This document shows, in pieces, positions 23,403 to 32,253 of a DNA stretch of 37,583 nt (position 1 is the first letter of the stretch; every line of letters starts with the position of its first letter). Source of the DNA: an uncultured Oscillospiraceae bacterium (lineage in GTDB: Bacteria > Bacillota > Clostridia > Oscillospirales > Acutalibacteraceae); assembly GCA_900539165.1 (NCBI GenBank), contig UQAZ01000017.1, forward strand, positions 1-37,583. Direction: 5' to 3'. Made by a program: the position numbers and the translations under genes. The notes below the pieces were generated by a model, which was not told the origin of the DNA, did no database searches, and worked only from the letters and a program-made list of their open reading frames with translations.

Positions 23403-24068
23403 ATGAAAAAGGTACTCATTACAGGCGGTGCAACAGGAATAGGCAAGGCGTGCGCACAGCTTTTTATGCAAAGCGGATACGATGTTTACATAACCTATAA
23501 CAAAACAGAGCCTGATTACAATGTAAAAAAAATCAAATGCGATTTAAGAAATCTCGATGAAATCGAAGCCTTATTCGATGAAACGGGAAAAATAGATGTA
23601 CTCGTAAACAATGCAGGCGTTTCGCTTATAAAGATGATAAATGATGTAACTCAGCAGGATTACTACGAAATCACTCAGGTGAACGAACGGGCAGTATACT
23701 TTATGTGCAAGCACGCATTAAAAAATATGATAGCCCAAAAAAGCGGTGCAATAATTAACATATCATCTATGTGGGGTCAATGCGGTGCGTCCTGTGAAAC
23801 GCTATACAGTATGAGCAAGGCGGGAGTAATCGGACTGACAAAAGCTCTCTCGCAAGAGGTTGCACCAAGCGGAATATCGGTAAACTGTGTAGCTCCCGGA
23901 ATAATCGACACCCGAATGAACAGTCAATTTGACAGCAAAGAGCTTGCAGACGAAGTGCCTATGGGCAGACTCGGCACACCCGAGGAGACTGCAAGAGCAG
24001 TTTTGTTTTTTGCAGAAAATCCATACATCACGGGGCAAGTTCTCGGAGTAAACGGCGGAATAATCTAA
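23403..24068 (+). CDS. ymfI: SDR oxidoreductase, probable EF-P 5-aminopentanone reductase
   Basis: The 221-residue protein is a classical short-chain dehydrogenase: TGGATGIG cofactor motif (7-14), NNAG (near 69), catalytic Ser in INISSMW and the YSMSK Tyr-Lys pair near 141. The stretch SSMWGQCGASCETLYS closely follows the SSIWGxxGASCExxYS pattern of YmfI, which reduces the 5-aminopentanone on a lysine of elongation factor P in Firmicutes. The length suits YmfI better than FabG (about 245). The alternative is a general 3-oxoacyl-ACP-type reductase. GGTGAAG is the ribosome site. It is monocistronic with its own promoter and terminator; no efp gene is in the window. Confidence 0.75.
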   Translation: MKKVLITGGATGIGKACAQLFMQSGYDVYITYNKTEPDYNVKKIKCDLRNLDEIEALFDETGKIDVLVNNAGVSLIKMINDVTQQDYYEITQVNERAVYFMCKHALKNMIAQKSGAIINISSMWGQCGASCETLYSMSKAGVIGLTKALSQEVAPSGISVNCVAPGIIDTRMNSQFDSKELADEVPMGRLGTPEETARAVLFFAENPYITGQVLGVNGGII

Positions 24069-24129
24069 TCGCATAAAAAACGCAAAGTTTTGGCAACAAG
24101 GCTTACACCTAAAAAATATAATCATACAA

Positions 24130-24164
24130 AAAAGCTATGTAGCCGAATAAGCCACATAGCTTTT
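24130..24164. terminator. Bidirectional intrinsic terminator
   Basis: AAAAGCTATGT (24130-24140) pairs with ACATAGCTTTT (24154-24164) between the converging SDR and sugar-dehydratase genes. Confidence 0.85.
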
Positions 24165-24176
24165 ATACTTTTGATA

Positions 24177-26108
24177 TTATACTGCCTGATTAACTTCTTC
24201 GGGACGCTTAAAGGTAGGGACTGCCTTTCTGAGTGCCTCCCTGACGGTATCGTCACTGCCGGTTTTACAAGCTTCTCTCAATATGTCGAGTTTTGCATTA
24301 ACCTCATCAAGCGACAGAGGCTCGTCCTTTTCCACAAAAATCAATTCATTTTCGGTTTTTGTAAGAGTCTCGCTCTTTATGAGAAGTTCCTCATAAAGTT
24401 TTTCGCCCGGGCGTAAACCTGTTTCGACGATTTCGATATTCTTCGCTCCCGAAAGTTCAATCATATTTTCCGCAAGTTCAAGAATTTTCACCTGCTGTCC
24501 CATATCAAGAACAAACAACTCGCCGTCATCCGCAAGCGCTCCACTCTGCAAAACGAGTTGCGACGCCTCGGGTATTGTCATAAAGTAGCGAATAATACGC
24601 TTATCCGTAATTGTAATCGGACCGCCTGCCTCTATTTGCTTTTTGAACAGCGGAATTACAGAACCTGCGCTTCCCAAAACATTTCCAAAGCGTGTGCAGC
24701 TGCACTTAACGCTTGTATTAGCGGCATAGCTGAGTGCTATCATTTCACACATTCTTTTTGTTGCACCCATTACATTTGTAGGATTAACCGCCTTGTCGGT
24801 GGAGACCATCATAAATCTGTGAGTGCCGTATTCTTCGCAAAGTTCCAAAACGACCTTAGTTCCGAACACATTATTTTCGACCGCTTCAACGCAGTTATGC
24901 TCCATAAGCGGAACATGCTTATGTGCGGCAGCATTAATTACAATATCGGGACGGTATTCTTCAAACACCATCGCCATAGCCTTTTTATTAGTAATAGAAG
25001 CAATTTCTACTCTAATATCGAAGTCCTTACCATAACGGAATTTAAGCTCCTGCTGAACATCATAAGCACCGTTTTCATAAATATCAAGCACAATAATCTG
25101 CTTTGGACTCATTTTTGCAAGCTGACGGCAAAGCTCACTTCCTATTGAGCCTCCTCCGCCTGTAATAAGAACAACCTTATCCCTATAATAATCCTTTGTC
25201 TTTTTATCGGAAATGTCAATCGGTTCTCTGAAAAGCAAGTCTTCAATATTAAATTCACGAAGTTTTCTTTTTCCGCCCATGCTCTGCATAGTGGGATAAT
25301 CATAGATTTTAACTTTACAGCCCATCGCACGATAGCGATTATAAAGCCGCTTTTTATTATCGGGGCCTGTATTGGGCAGTGCTATGATAACCTCTTGAAT
25401 TTCATATTTCTTAAAGAGTTCGACACTTGCCTGTTCAGCGGAATAAACGGGAATACCGTAAATATCTCTGCCGAATTTAACATCACTTTGGTCTATAAAA
25501 AATTTCGGAACATAGGAGGTGTTGTTGTTATTCAAAAGCTCCTCGGCAAGACTTACGCCCGAGCTGCCTGCGCCAATAATGGCAACCTTAATTTTATTGG
25601 TTTCGTCAAGGCAATTAACCTCAACATCAGGAGCAAATACACACAAAAGAGCATACAAAATCTTGCCCTTGGATGAATACGAATTTGCACACTTATAGCA
25701 ATAGCGGTACATAAGGCGAATGCCAACAGCCATTACCGTATTGAGCAAAACAAGAGCGACCGAGCGTGCAAGCGTCAACCTTGTAAACTCAACGACAAAC
25801 TGAAGAATGCGTGACATACACAGGAAAAAAATACCGCCAAACGCATCGGCAACCAAAAGCTTAATATAACATTCAACGCCGCCGTAACGCCAAACCTGGC
25901 GATATATGTTACCCATGAACCTACTGAATATAATACAAACGCAGGCAAGGGAGGAATTAATCAAAATATCTTTCCAACTGAGCGCCTGATACGCTCTATA
26001 CATAACGATAAGCACAAGAGCAGAAAAAACATAAAGCAAAATGTCATATATAACAAGTTTCCATCTAACGGTAAAAAATCGCTTTAACGCAAGCTTTTTG
26101 TCAGCCAT
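24177..26108 (-). CDS. Membrane UDP-sugar 4,6-dehydratase (PglF/CapD family)
   Basis: The 643-residue protein has four to five membrane segments at the N-terminus, a first Rossmann-like domain (GAGSSGVSLAEEL near 185), and a second, catalytic extended-SDR domain (VLITGGGGSIGSEL near 308). The active-site stretch STDKAVNPTNVMGATKR shows Met in place of the usual catalytic Tyr, as in PglF-type inner-membrane dehydratases. These convert UDP-GlcNAc to the 4-keto-6-deoxy sugar used for surface glycans. ATG at 26108 is preferred over GTG at 26120 because AGGTGGAG is six bases upstream. No other glycan genes adjoin it, so its pathway partners are elsewhere. Confidence 0.9.
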   Translation of the reverse strand: MADKKLALKRFFTVRWKLVIYDILLYVFSALVLIVMYRAYQALSWKDILINSSLACVCIIFSRFMGNIYRQVWRYGGVECYIKLLVADAFGGIFFLCMSRILQFVVEFTRLTLARSVALVLLNTVMAVGIRLMYRYCYKCANSYSSKGKILYALLCVFAPDVEVNCLDETNKIKVAIIGAGSSGVSLAEELLNNNNTSYVPKFFIDQSDVKFGRDIYGIPVYSAEQASVELFKKYEIQEVIIALPNTGPDNKKRLYNRYRAMGCKVKIYDYPTMQSMGGKRKLREFNIEDLLFREPIDISDKKTKDYYRDKVVLITGGGGSIGSELCRQLAKMSPKQIIVLDIYENGAYDVQQELKFRYGKDFDIRVEIASITNKKAMAMVFEEYRPDIVINAAAHKHVPLMEHNCVEAVENNVFGTKVVLELCEEYGTHRFMMVSTDKAVNPTNVMGATKRMCEMIALSYAANTSVKCSCTRFGNVLGSAGSVIPLFKKQIEAGGPITITDKRIIRYFMTIPEASQLVLQSGALADDGELFVLDMGQQVKILELAENMIELSGAKNIEIVETGLRPGEKLYEELLIKSETLTKTENELIFVEKDEPLSLDEVNAKLDILREACKTGSDDTVREALRKAVPTFKRPEEVNQAV

Positions 26109-26249
26109 ATGAGTCTCCACCTCTCTCCAACTTTTCCATTATGTTAATATGATATTAAATTTTGTCATTTTCGTCAAGAGTATTATTATTTTTTGTTAAT
26201 ATTGCATAAAATAAGATATATCTATTATATAAGGAGGGCGGTACAATTA

Positions 26250-26420
26250 ATGAGCAAAAAAGAAGACAAATCACACAAATACGAGCAATGCGTTCTCTGC
26301 CATCAACGCACAAGCGTAAAGCAATGCACCGACATCACATACAGAGAACATTATGTTTACGGTTGCGGTCAACTTTGCCCCGAATGCTATAACAAAACAT
26401 ATGACAAAAGCGAATACTGA
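26250..26420 (+). CDS. Small (56-residue) zinc-ribbon-like protein
   Basis: A 56-codon frame follows the very strong ribosome site AAGGAGGG (26231-26238), 11 bases before the ATG. The protein has two CxxC pairs, CVLC (near residue 14) and CPEC (near 43), which suit a four-Cys zinc ribbon; an extra Cys and several His lie between. No known family comes to mind. It sits alone between genes on the opposite strand and stops six bases before the convergent nucleotidyltransferase stop. Confidence 0.75.
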   Translation: MSKKEDKSHKYEQCVLCHQRTSVKQCTDITYREHYVYGCGQLCPECYNKTYDKSEY

Positions 26421-26426
26421 CGCCGT

Positions 26427-27632
26427 TTAATATTCACTGTAATCAATTCCCAACACTGAGAACACACTTTTAAGCTCCTCTATCTCGTCAAGGGAAATAT
26501 TATTGGTGTCGTTAATTTCATTTTTGATATTTTTCAACTTTTTCTTTGAGGAAAAAGGCAAAAGAATAATTCTCAAAAGCCACAAAAACGGCAAAAGTAT
26601 AACACACCTGTGTTCAACGGAAAATCTACCGTAAAGCTCGTCTGCCGTAGGGAAAATTCTTCTCATATATTTACGAAAAAGCGAATACTCTCCGTTTTCG
26701 TCTGCCGTTTTCAAAAGGTTCAGCACCGCACAGTTTCTCATACTGCCGTAAGCCGAGTTGTTCAAAAGATAGCGTTCGAGCAATCTACACTCCTCGTCAT
26801 ACTCTGCGCCGTCAAACCAAATCTGCGACAATCGCACAAGCCTGTCATTAAGGGTTTTAAGTCCAATACGCTCAAGTCTTTCGTCAACAGAGCGTTTTTC
26901 CCTGTCGCTCATTTTGCTCCACATAACATAGGTGTCCAAAACGGAACGAACGGCGTTGCCCTTAGACGACATATTTTTTGCAAAATGACCGATGTTATAG
27001 TAATACAAATCCTCCAACGACATAGCATAAACATTAGCACGGTCGGTGGATATAAGACTGTTCCAATCAATCTTAAAGCTGTCGTAATTAACATGATTTT
27101 TTGCCATAAATTCATAATGAATTTCGACATAAATATCACCGCTTTTTCTAAAGCCGTCAACCTGTCCGTCGTCAAGAATATCTGCTTCAAAATCGCAGGA
27201 ATACATAATTTTTCTTACCTGCTCCCTGCCCTGTTTGGTGTCTTCGACCTTAACAAGGAGGTCTATATCTCCCATTGTACGCATATCCGGCTGAGGATAA
27301 TACCTACGAATTTGAGAACCTTTGAGAGGCATAACATCAATGTTTTCTTTTTCAAAGGCACAGTACAGACATTCAAGTTCAAAATCCTGTCTCGCTGTCT
27401 GATTAACAAACATTCCGTATGAGGTTTGCCACTTCATAAACAGCTCGTCGCTCGGCATTTCATTCAACCTTGTAACACAATACCACAAAATATTTGAAAC
27501 CTTTTGCGCAACGGCAAGACGATATATGTTATCCAAGCTTACTCCGTCAGGTTTTTCCTGCGGTTTTTCATCCTTAACGGCACAACGAAGCAAATGTAGA
27601 AAATATCCGCCGTCGGTATTAATATCAAGCAC
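26427..27632 (-). CDS. NTP_transf_5-like nucleotidyltransferase family protein
   Basis: The 401-residue protein has the NTP_transf_5 core: VMPLKGSQIRRYYP and then RTMGDIDLLVK near residues 110-130, where the spaced Asp residues bind metal, followed by VEIHYEF. The rest is helical. Such proteins occur near surface-polymer and peptide-modification genes; substrates are unknown. GTG at 27632 is chosen because GGGAGG lies eight bases upstream; a GTG at 27641 would overlap that site. A terminator separates it from the upstream adenylation gene. A two-component toxin role is possible but unsupported. Confidence 0.82.
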   Translation of the reverse strand: MLDINTDGGYFLHLLRCAVKDEKPQEKPDGVSLDNIYRLAVAQKVSNILWYCVTRLNEMPSDELFMKWQTSYGMFVNQTARQDFELECLYCAFEKENIDVMPLKGSQIRRYYPQPDMRTMGDIDLLVKVEDTKQGREQVRKIMYSCDFEADILDDGQVDGFRKSGDIYVEIHYEFMAKNHVNYDSFKIDWNSLISTDRANVYAMSLEDLYYYNIGHFAKNMSSKGNAVRSVLDTYVMWSKMSDREKRSVDERLERIGLKTLNDRLVRLSQIWFDGAEYDEECRLLERYLLNNSAYGSMRNCAVLNLLKTADENGEYSLFRKYMRRIFPTADELYGRFSVEHRCVILLPFLWLLRIILLPFSSKKKLKNIKNEINDTNNISLDEIEELKSVFSVLGIDYSEY

Positions 27633-27691
27633 AATCCTCACCTCCCAAATTTACACTAATTATATCATTACAACAAACTAAATTCAACAAG

Positions 27692-27727
27692 AAAAAGTAC
27701 CGTAGCCGATGCACTCGACTGCGGTAC
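27692..27727 (-). terminator. Intrinsic terminator after the adenylation gene
   Basis: On the minus strand GTACCGCAG (27727-27719) pairs with CTACGGTAC (27705-27697) with one wobble, followed by five Ts. Confidence 0.8.
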
Positions 27728-27743
27728 CGATTTTAATATTACA

Positions 27744-29249
27744 TTACAGTTCCTTATACAACACCTGAAGCTTTTTACGGTCGAGTTTACCGTTGGCGTT
27801 CTTAGGCATTTCCTTAATACGAAGCACCTTATCCGGATACATATAAGGCGGAACCTTTGCCTTAACTCCTGCAAGAACAACATTCGGGTCCTTTACTCTG
27901 CCCTCATAAACGAGTGCAAGGCAGTCTGCATCCTTATCATAAATGCAAGCACAAGCCTTTACATTTTCTACGCTGTTTGCGCCCGCTTCAATTTCTCCGA
28001 GTTCGATTCTGTATCCCTGACGCTTAATTTGGAAATCCTTGCGGGTGATATAAATGATTTCACCCTTTTCGTTATACTTAACTATATCGCCGGTCTTATA
28101 AACTTTTTCGGGATAAAATGAATTAAGCGGATTTTGAACAAAAGCCTCTGCCGTTTTTTCCGGATTTTTATAATATCCGTCTGCCATAAAGGTGGTACGA
28201 GCATAAAGCTCGCCCTCTTCGCCCTCGCCTGCAAGCTTGCCGTCATTATTGACGATAAACACATCGCAGTTATCGCAATGCTTGCCAATCGGCAGGCTGG
28301 CATCGTCAGCAAACTCTCTGTCCACAACATAGAAGGTGCAAATATCGGTAGTTTCGGTAGGGCCAAACAAATTTGCATAAGTAATATCGGAATCCAAATT
28401 CTTAATCCAATAATTAAGCTGCTTTGTCGGCATAACCTCACCGGCAAAAAGCACGGTTTTAAGATACTCCGGCTTAACCGCATCAAACACCTTAAAGTTA
28501 GGCATAAGCGAAATAGCGGTCGGCACCCAATAGATAGTATTAATCTTGTTATCATTAAGGAAGTTTACAAGATTTACCGGGAAGGTGAAATTAATCTTAG
28601 GTATAATATGATAAGTGCAACCGCATTTTACGGTTGAATAAAAATCGGTAACAGACATACTGAAATAAAGCGGTGTCTGTGAGCCGAATGAGGTTTCCTC
28701 ATTAAAGCCGAATTCTTCGCTCACCCAATTAACATAGCTGATAAGCGCTCTGTGGCTGATTACAGTACCCTTCGGCATACCTGTTGAGCCTGAAGTAAAC
28801 AAGATATATGCTGTGTCCATATCGCACATTGCAGAAAGAACATCGGCAAGCTTTGCGTCATCTGTCTCTGCTTTAATCATATCCTCGTAAAGAAAATACT
28901 CATATCCAAGCTCCTTTGCAAGCTCCTCACTCTCACAATCCGTGATAACAAGCGGTTGCTCAAGAGTATTAAGAATATTTGTAATTCTGTCCTGAGGCGA
29001 ATGAACATCGACAACAACATAAAAATCATTTGCGTAAAGTGTACCGAGCATAGCGTCAATACAATTAACGGTCTTATCAATCAAAACGGCAACAGGACGA
29101 CGGGTGCCGTATTCGCACAAAAACGAGCCGATAGCTCTTGCGTTATCTCTTACCTCTGAAAAAGAGGCTTTTCTTTTTTCATCGGTAAAACCGATTTTAT
29201 CGGGAAGACGGGCTGCGGTAGCCTCAAAAAATTCTAAAACATTCTTCAT
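27744..29249 (-). CDS. Stand-alone adenylation enzyme (DltA-like amino acid activating)
   Basis: The 501-residue protein is an adenylate-forming enzyme with the core motifs in order: ILFTSGSTGMPKGTV (A3, near 150), GPTETTD (A5, near 294), KTGD (A7, near 390), GYRIELGEIE (A8) and NGKLDRKK with the catalytic Lys (A10). The size and DFQIKxxGYRIELxEIE style match DltA, the D-alanine:D-alanyl carrier ligase. No carrier, condensation or thioesterase domain is attached, and no dltB, dltC or dltD is near. The carrier it loads must be elsewhere. The substrate-binding code cannot be read reliably by eye. GGAG is upstream of the ATG and a terminator follows. Confidence 0.85.
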   Translation of the reverse strand: MKNVLEFFEATAARLPDKIGFTDEKRKASFSEVRDNARAIGSFLCEYGTRRPVAVLIDKTVNCIDAMLGTLYANDFYVVVDVHSPQDRITNILNTLEQPLVITDCESEELAKELGYEYFLYEDMIKAETDDAKLADVLSAMCDMDTAYILFTSGSTGMPKGTVISHRALISYVNWVSEEFGFNEETSFGSQTPLYFSMSVTDFYSTVKCGCTYHIIPKINFTFPVNLVNFLNDNKINTIYWVPTAISLMPNFKVFDAVKPEYLKTVLFAGEVMPTKQLNYWIKNLDSDITYANLFGPTETTDICTFYVVDREFADDASLPIGKHCDNCDVFIVNNDGKLAGEGEEGELYARTTFMADGYYKNPEKTAEAFVQNPLNSFYPEKVYKTGDIVKYNEKGEIIYITRKDFQIKRQGYRIELGEIEAGANSVENVKACACIYDKDADCLALVYEGRVKDPNVVLAGVKAKVPPYMYPDKVLRIKEMPKNANGKLDRKKLQVLYKEL

Positions 29250-29432
29250 ATCAATTCTCCGTTTGGCTCAATGCCATAAATTTACCTATAAATTATATCA
29301 CAATTCCTCGTCTTTGTAAATAAAACAATCACAATATAAGTATTACAATATCGTAAGAAAATGATACACAGTCAAATCATAGTGGAAAAGGACGCACAAC
29401 ATAAGGCATAATTACTTAAAAACAATTCCCTA

Positions 29433-29460
29433 TGCAATGCGTCTCAAGGCTGCAATGCGT
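29433..29460. repeat. 10-bp direct repeat, 18-bp period
   Basis: TGCAATGCGT occurs at 29433-29442 and 29451-29460, in the non-coding gap downstream of the 223-residue gene. Nothing else was found in 29250-29472. Confidence 0.7.
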
Positions 29461-29472
29461 ATTTCCCGATTA

Positions 29473-30144
29473 TCAGTCCTCGTCCTCATCATCAAGAAGA
29501 GCCGAAAGAAGTTCGATACATTTTTTAATCTTATCATCGTCCGTCTGCAAGCCGTCATTAAGAACATTAAGTCCTATCATATCGTCAACCATATCCTCTA
29601 CTCTCGAAAGAGTTGCTATATACTCCGTCTTATCATGACTTCTGTTCTTTTTACTTTCTACGCTGTTCAAGTCCTTTTTGCCTATGGACTTTTGAAAATC
29701 AAGCCTGTCATTTTTATACGAACGAACAACCTTAGCGTCTCTTTCAATAACTATCGACACTATGCCCTCGCTCTCACGATTTGCAAGCCTGACAAGCTTT
29801 CTGAAAATATATGTAGCATCAAAAAGGCTGGTAAATGTAAGACTTTCCACACCGCTGAGCCTGTTAATATAAAGGTAAACCCGTTTATTTGAATTTTCAT
29901 TTACAACTCGATTGACTTCTTTCATAAAATCATTATTAGTAAATGCAAGTTCATTAAAATCGACGGTATAAATAAGAGTCTTTGTCGAGTCAAAAACCAT
30001 AACGTTACTTCTTATTACCACATAAAAATCATCGCCGTCGAATATAAACGGAATATAATTCGAATTATCAACAGCCATATCGCTGTCCGGCAACGAATTA
30101 TCGTTTCTGCTCATATGAAGCAGTTTTTCCAACCTTGATGTCAT
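29473..30144 (-). CDS. Hypothetical acidic protein, 223 residues
   Basis: I do not recognise this protein. Residues 1-28 are polar and disordered-looking; the middle (about 30-150) alternates hydrophobic strands and helices (YIPFIFDGDDFYVVIRS, then RVYLYINRLSGVE and GIVSIVIERDAKVVRSY), suggesting a compact alpha/beta domain. The C-terminal third is charged and helical and ends LLDDEDED. No membrane segment or signal is visible. The start follows AAAGGGGG. It is the first of three same-strand genes but is separated from the adenylation gene by 220 bases. Confidence 0.7.
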   Translation of the reverse strand: MTSRLEKLLHMSRNDNSLPDSDMAVDNSNYIPFIFDGDDFYVVIRSNVMVFDSTKTLIYTVDFNELAFTNNDFMKEVNRVVNENSNKRVYLYINRLSGVESLTFTSLFDATYIFRKLVRLANRESEGIVSIVIERDAKVVRSYKNDRLDFQKSIGKKDLNSVESKKNRSHDKTEYIATLSRVEDMVDDMIGLNVLNDGLQTDDDKIKKCIELLSALLDDEDED

Positions 30145-30277
30145 ATAAATTCCCCCTTTACAACATCTAATTGGATTTTAACACAGCAAGTGATTTTTCG
30201 CAATCCTTTATTTATCGGACAAGGAATTATACATAAAATTCTGCTTACAATAAATAAAAAAAGAAAGGATATTTGAT

Positions 30278-31234
30278 ATGACGGAAATAAATTCAAGAAA
30301 AATCGCAATTATCGGCTGTGGATTTGTAGGCTCTGCATGTGCATTTTCTCTTATGCAAAGCGGATCGTTCAGCGAAATAGTTTTAATAGATTCATCTATT
30401 GAAAAGGCCGAGGGAGAAGCACTTGATATCAGTCACGGTCTGCCTTTTTCTAAGCCGATGCAAATTTATTCGGGAAGTTATGACGACATTACAGACGCAG
30501 GAATTATAGTAATCACGGCAGGTGCGGGACAAAAGCCGGGAGAAAGCAGACTTGAACTCGTGCAGAAAAATGTTCGGATTTTCAAGTCTATTATTCCCGA
30601 AATCGCAAAGCGTGACTACAAAGGAATTTTGCTGATTGTGTCAAACCCCGTGGATATATTGACCTATACGGCGCTAAAGCTCAGCGGTTTGCCGTCAAAT
30701 CAGGTTTTCGGATCGGGAACGGTGCTTGACACCGCAAGGCTGAAATATCTGCTTGGAGAGCATTTGGAGGTTGACGCAAGAAGCATTCACGCATTTATTT
30801 TAGGCGAACACGGCGACAGCGAAATAGCGGCATTCAGCAGCGCAAATGTTTCGGGAATAAAGCTGTGCGAGTTTTGTGCATCAAATTGCAGCACCGAGCA
30901 TCACGATGAAAGTATGAAAAAAATTGCAGACGAGGTAAAACAGAGTGCATACGAAATAATAGAGAAAAAAGGTGCAACCTACTACGGAATCGCAATGTCG
31001 GTAAGGCGAATATGCGAGGCGATAATTTTTGACCAAAAAAGCATTCTCCCAATTTCCTGCCTGCAAAGCGGACGATACGGAATTGACGAGGTTGCGCTGA
31101 GTATGCCGACGATAGTGGGAAAGCACGGAGCAGAAAGAGCTGTTGAAATCGAGCTGAGCGACGAGGAAAAAAGTGCATTAACCGCCTCTGCCGAAATCCT
31201 AAAAGGGATAATAAAAACGCTTGATTTAGACTGA
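30278..31234 (+). CDS. ldh: L-lactate dehydrogenase
   Basis: The 318-residue enzyme reduces pyruvate to L-lactate with NADH. It has the Rossmann motif GCGFVGSACA (residues 14-23), the loop AGAGQKPGESR (near 87) with Gln at the specificity position (Arg would mean malate dehydrogenase), SNPVDILTY, and the catalytic His in GEHGDSE (near 180). The length is normal. AGAAAGGA is the ribosome site. It offers a route for NADH disposal in fermentation. A promoter for the next gene lies at its 3-prime end. Confidence 0.93.
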   Translation: MTEINSRKIAIIGCGFVGSACAFSLMQSGSFSEIVLIDSSIEKAEGEALDISHGLPFSKPMQIYSGSYDDITDAGIIVITAGAGQKPGESRLELVQKNVRIFKSIIPEIAKRDYKGILLIVSNPVDILTYTALKLSGLPSNQVFGSGTVLDTARLKYLLGEHLEVDARSIHAFILGEHGDSEIAAFSSANVSGIKLCEFCASNCSTEHHDESMKKIADEVKQSAYEIIEKKGATYYGIAMSVRRICEAIIFDQKSILPISCLQSGRYGIDEVALSMPTIVGKHGAERAVEIELSDEEKSALTASAEILKGIIKTLDLD

Positions 31235-31248
31235 AACGGTGGTATAAT
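31221..31248 (+). promoter_or_regulatory. Promoter at the end of ldh for the DUF438 gene
   Basis: TTGATT (31221-31226), 16 bases, then TATAAT (31243-31248), 33 bases before the next ATG. Confidence 0.55.
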
Positions 31249-31281
31249 ATTTAAAAGCGAAAAAAATTTGAAAGGAAAAAT

Positions 31282-32253
31282 ATGTATAAAGACAGATTTT
31301 CAAACAATATAGGCGAAGTCGATGAGGCTGTAAAAAAGCACTCCGAGATGATAAAAGCAGATTATTCCGACAAAAATATGCTGACTCAAAAAATGATGCA
31401 AACAAAGGGTCACCCACTCCAAACCTACAAAAGAGAAAACGACAAGATATTACAGTTGACAGCTGAGATAAGAGACCTTATTTCAAGCGGCGGCGACTGC
31501 GGCAACAAGCTCAAAGCACTCGGCGACATTTCAATTCACTATGCAGAAAAAGGCGACATAATCTATCCCCTGCTCAAAAGTAAATATGAAATTGAGGGTC
31601 CGAACTCTGTTATGTGGACAGAGGACGATGTAATCAGAGCCGAGATTAAAAAAGCCGATACCGATGAAAAACTTCTTGCCGTGCTTACTAAAATAGAAAA
31701 TATGGCAAACAAGGAGAACAACATCCTCTTCCCCATCTGTGCCGTTAATTTCAGCGATGATGATTGGTATGCCGTTTACAGAGACGAAAAATGCTATGAT
31801 GACGCATTTGGCATAAAAAGCGAAATTTGGGACGAAGCACCAAGCGAAGAGCAGACCGAAATAACATATGATGAAAAAATAATTCTGCCTACGGGCGAAT
31901 TGTCGCTCGATGAATTAAGGTGGCTTTTGAACACCTTGCCAATGGAGATCACCTTTGTTGACATTAATGACAAAAACAAGTATTTTAACGAGGGCAAAAA
32001 ACTCTTTAAGCGACCGATGATGTCGCTCGGCAGAAGCGTTTATTCCTGCCATCCGCCGAAAATAGAAGCAATGGTTAAAGCGATAATCGGAGAATTCAAA
32101 TCGGGCAAAAGAGACAAAGTACAGGTTTACAGCGACAAAAACGGAACCAAGATGTGCGTCACTTATCTGCCGGTGAGAGACGGAAAAGGCGAATATTTGG
32201 GAACGGTTGAACTGTGCCAAGATATGGCATTCTTTGAGGAGAATAAAAGATGA
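31282..32253 (+). CDS. DUF438/hemerythrin-HHE plus PAS domain protein
   Basis: The 323-residue protein joins a DUF438-type N-terminal helical region, a hemerythrin-like part (GHPLQTYKREND near residue 44, HYAEKGDIIYPLL near 91, ENNILFPIC near 147) and a C-terminal PAS_10 domain (about 215-320: MEITFVDINDKNKYFNEG, then GRSVYSCHPPKIEAM, ending GTVELCQDMAFF). The His and Glu residues suit a diiron site; the PAS may bind heme or another ligand. Relatives are thought to sense or answer oxygen or nitric oxide. GAAAGGAAAA is the ribosome site. It overlaps the next gene by four bases (ATGA). Confidence 0.85.
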   Translation: MYKDRFSNNIGEVDEAVKKHSEMIKADYSDKNMLTQKMMQTKGHPLQTYKRENDKILQLTAEIRDLISSGGDCGNKLKALGDISIHYAEKGDIIYPLLKSKYEIEGPNSVMWTEDDVIRAEIKKADTDEKLLAVLTKIENMANKENNILFPICAVNFSDDDWYAVYRDEKCYDDAFGIKSEIWDEAPSEEQTEITYDEKIILPTGELSLDELRWLLNTLPMEITFVDINDKNKYFNEGKKLFKRPMMSLGRSVYSCHPPKIEAMVKAIIGEFKSGKRDKVQVYSDKNGTKMCVTYLPVRDGKGEYLGTVELCQDMAFFEENKR

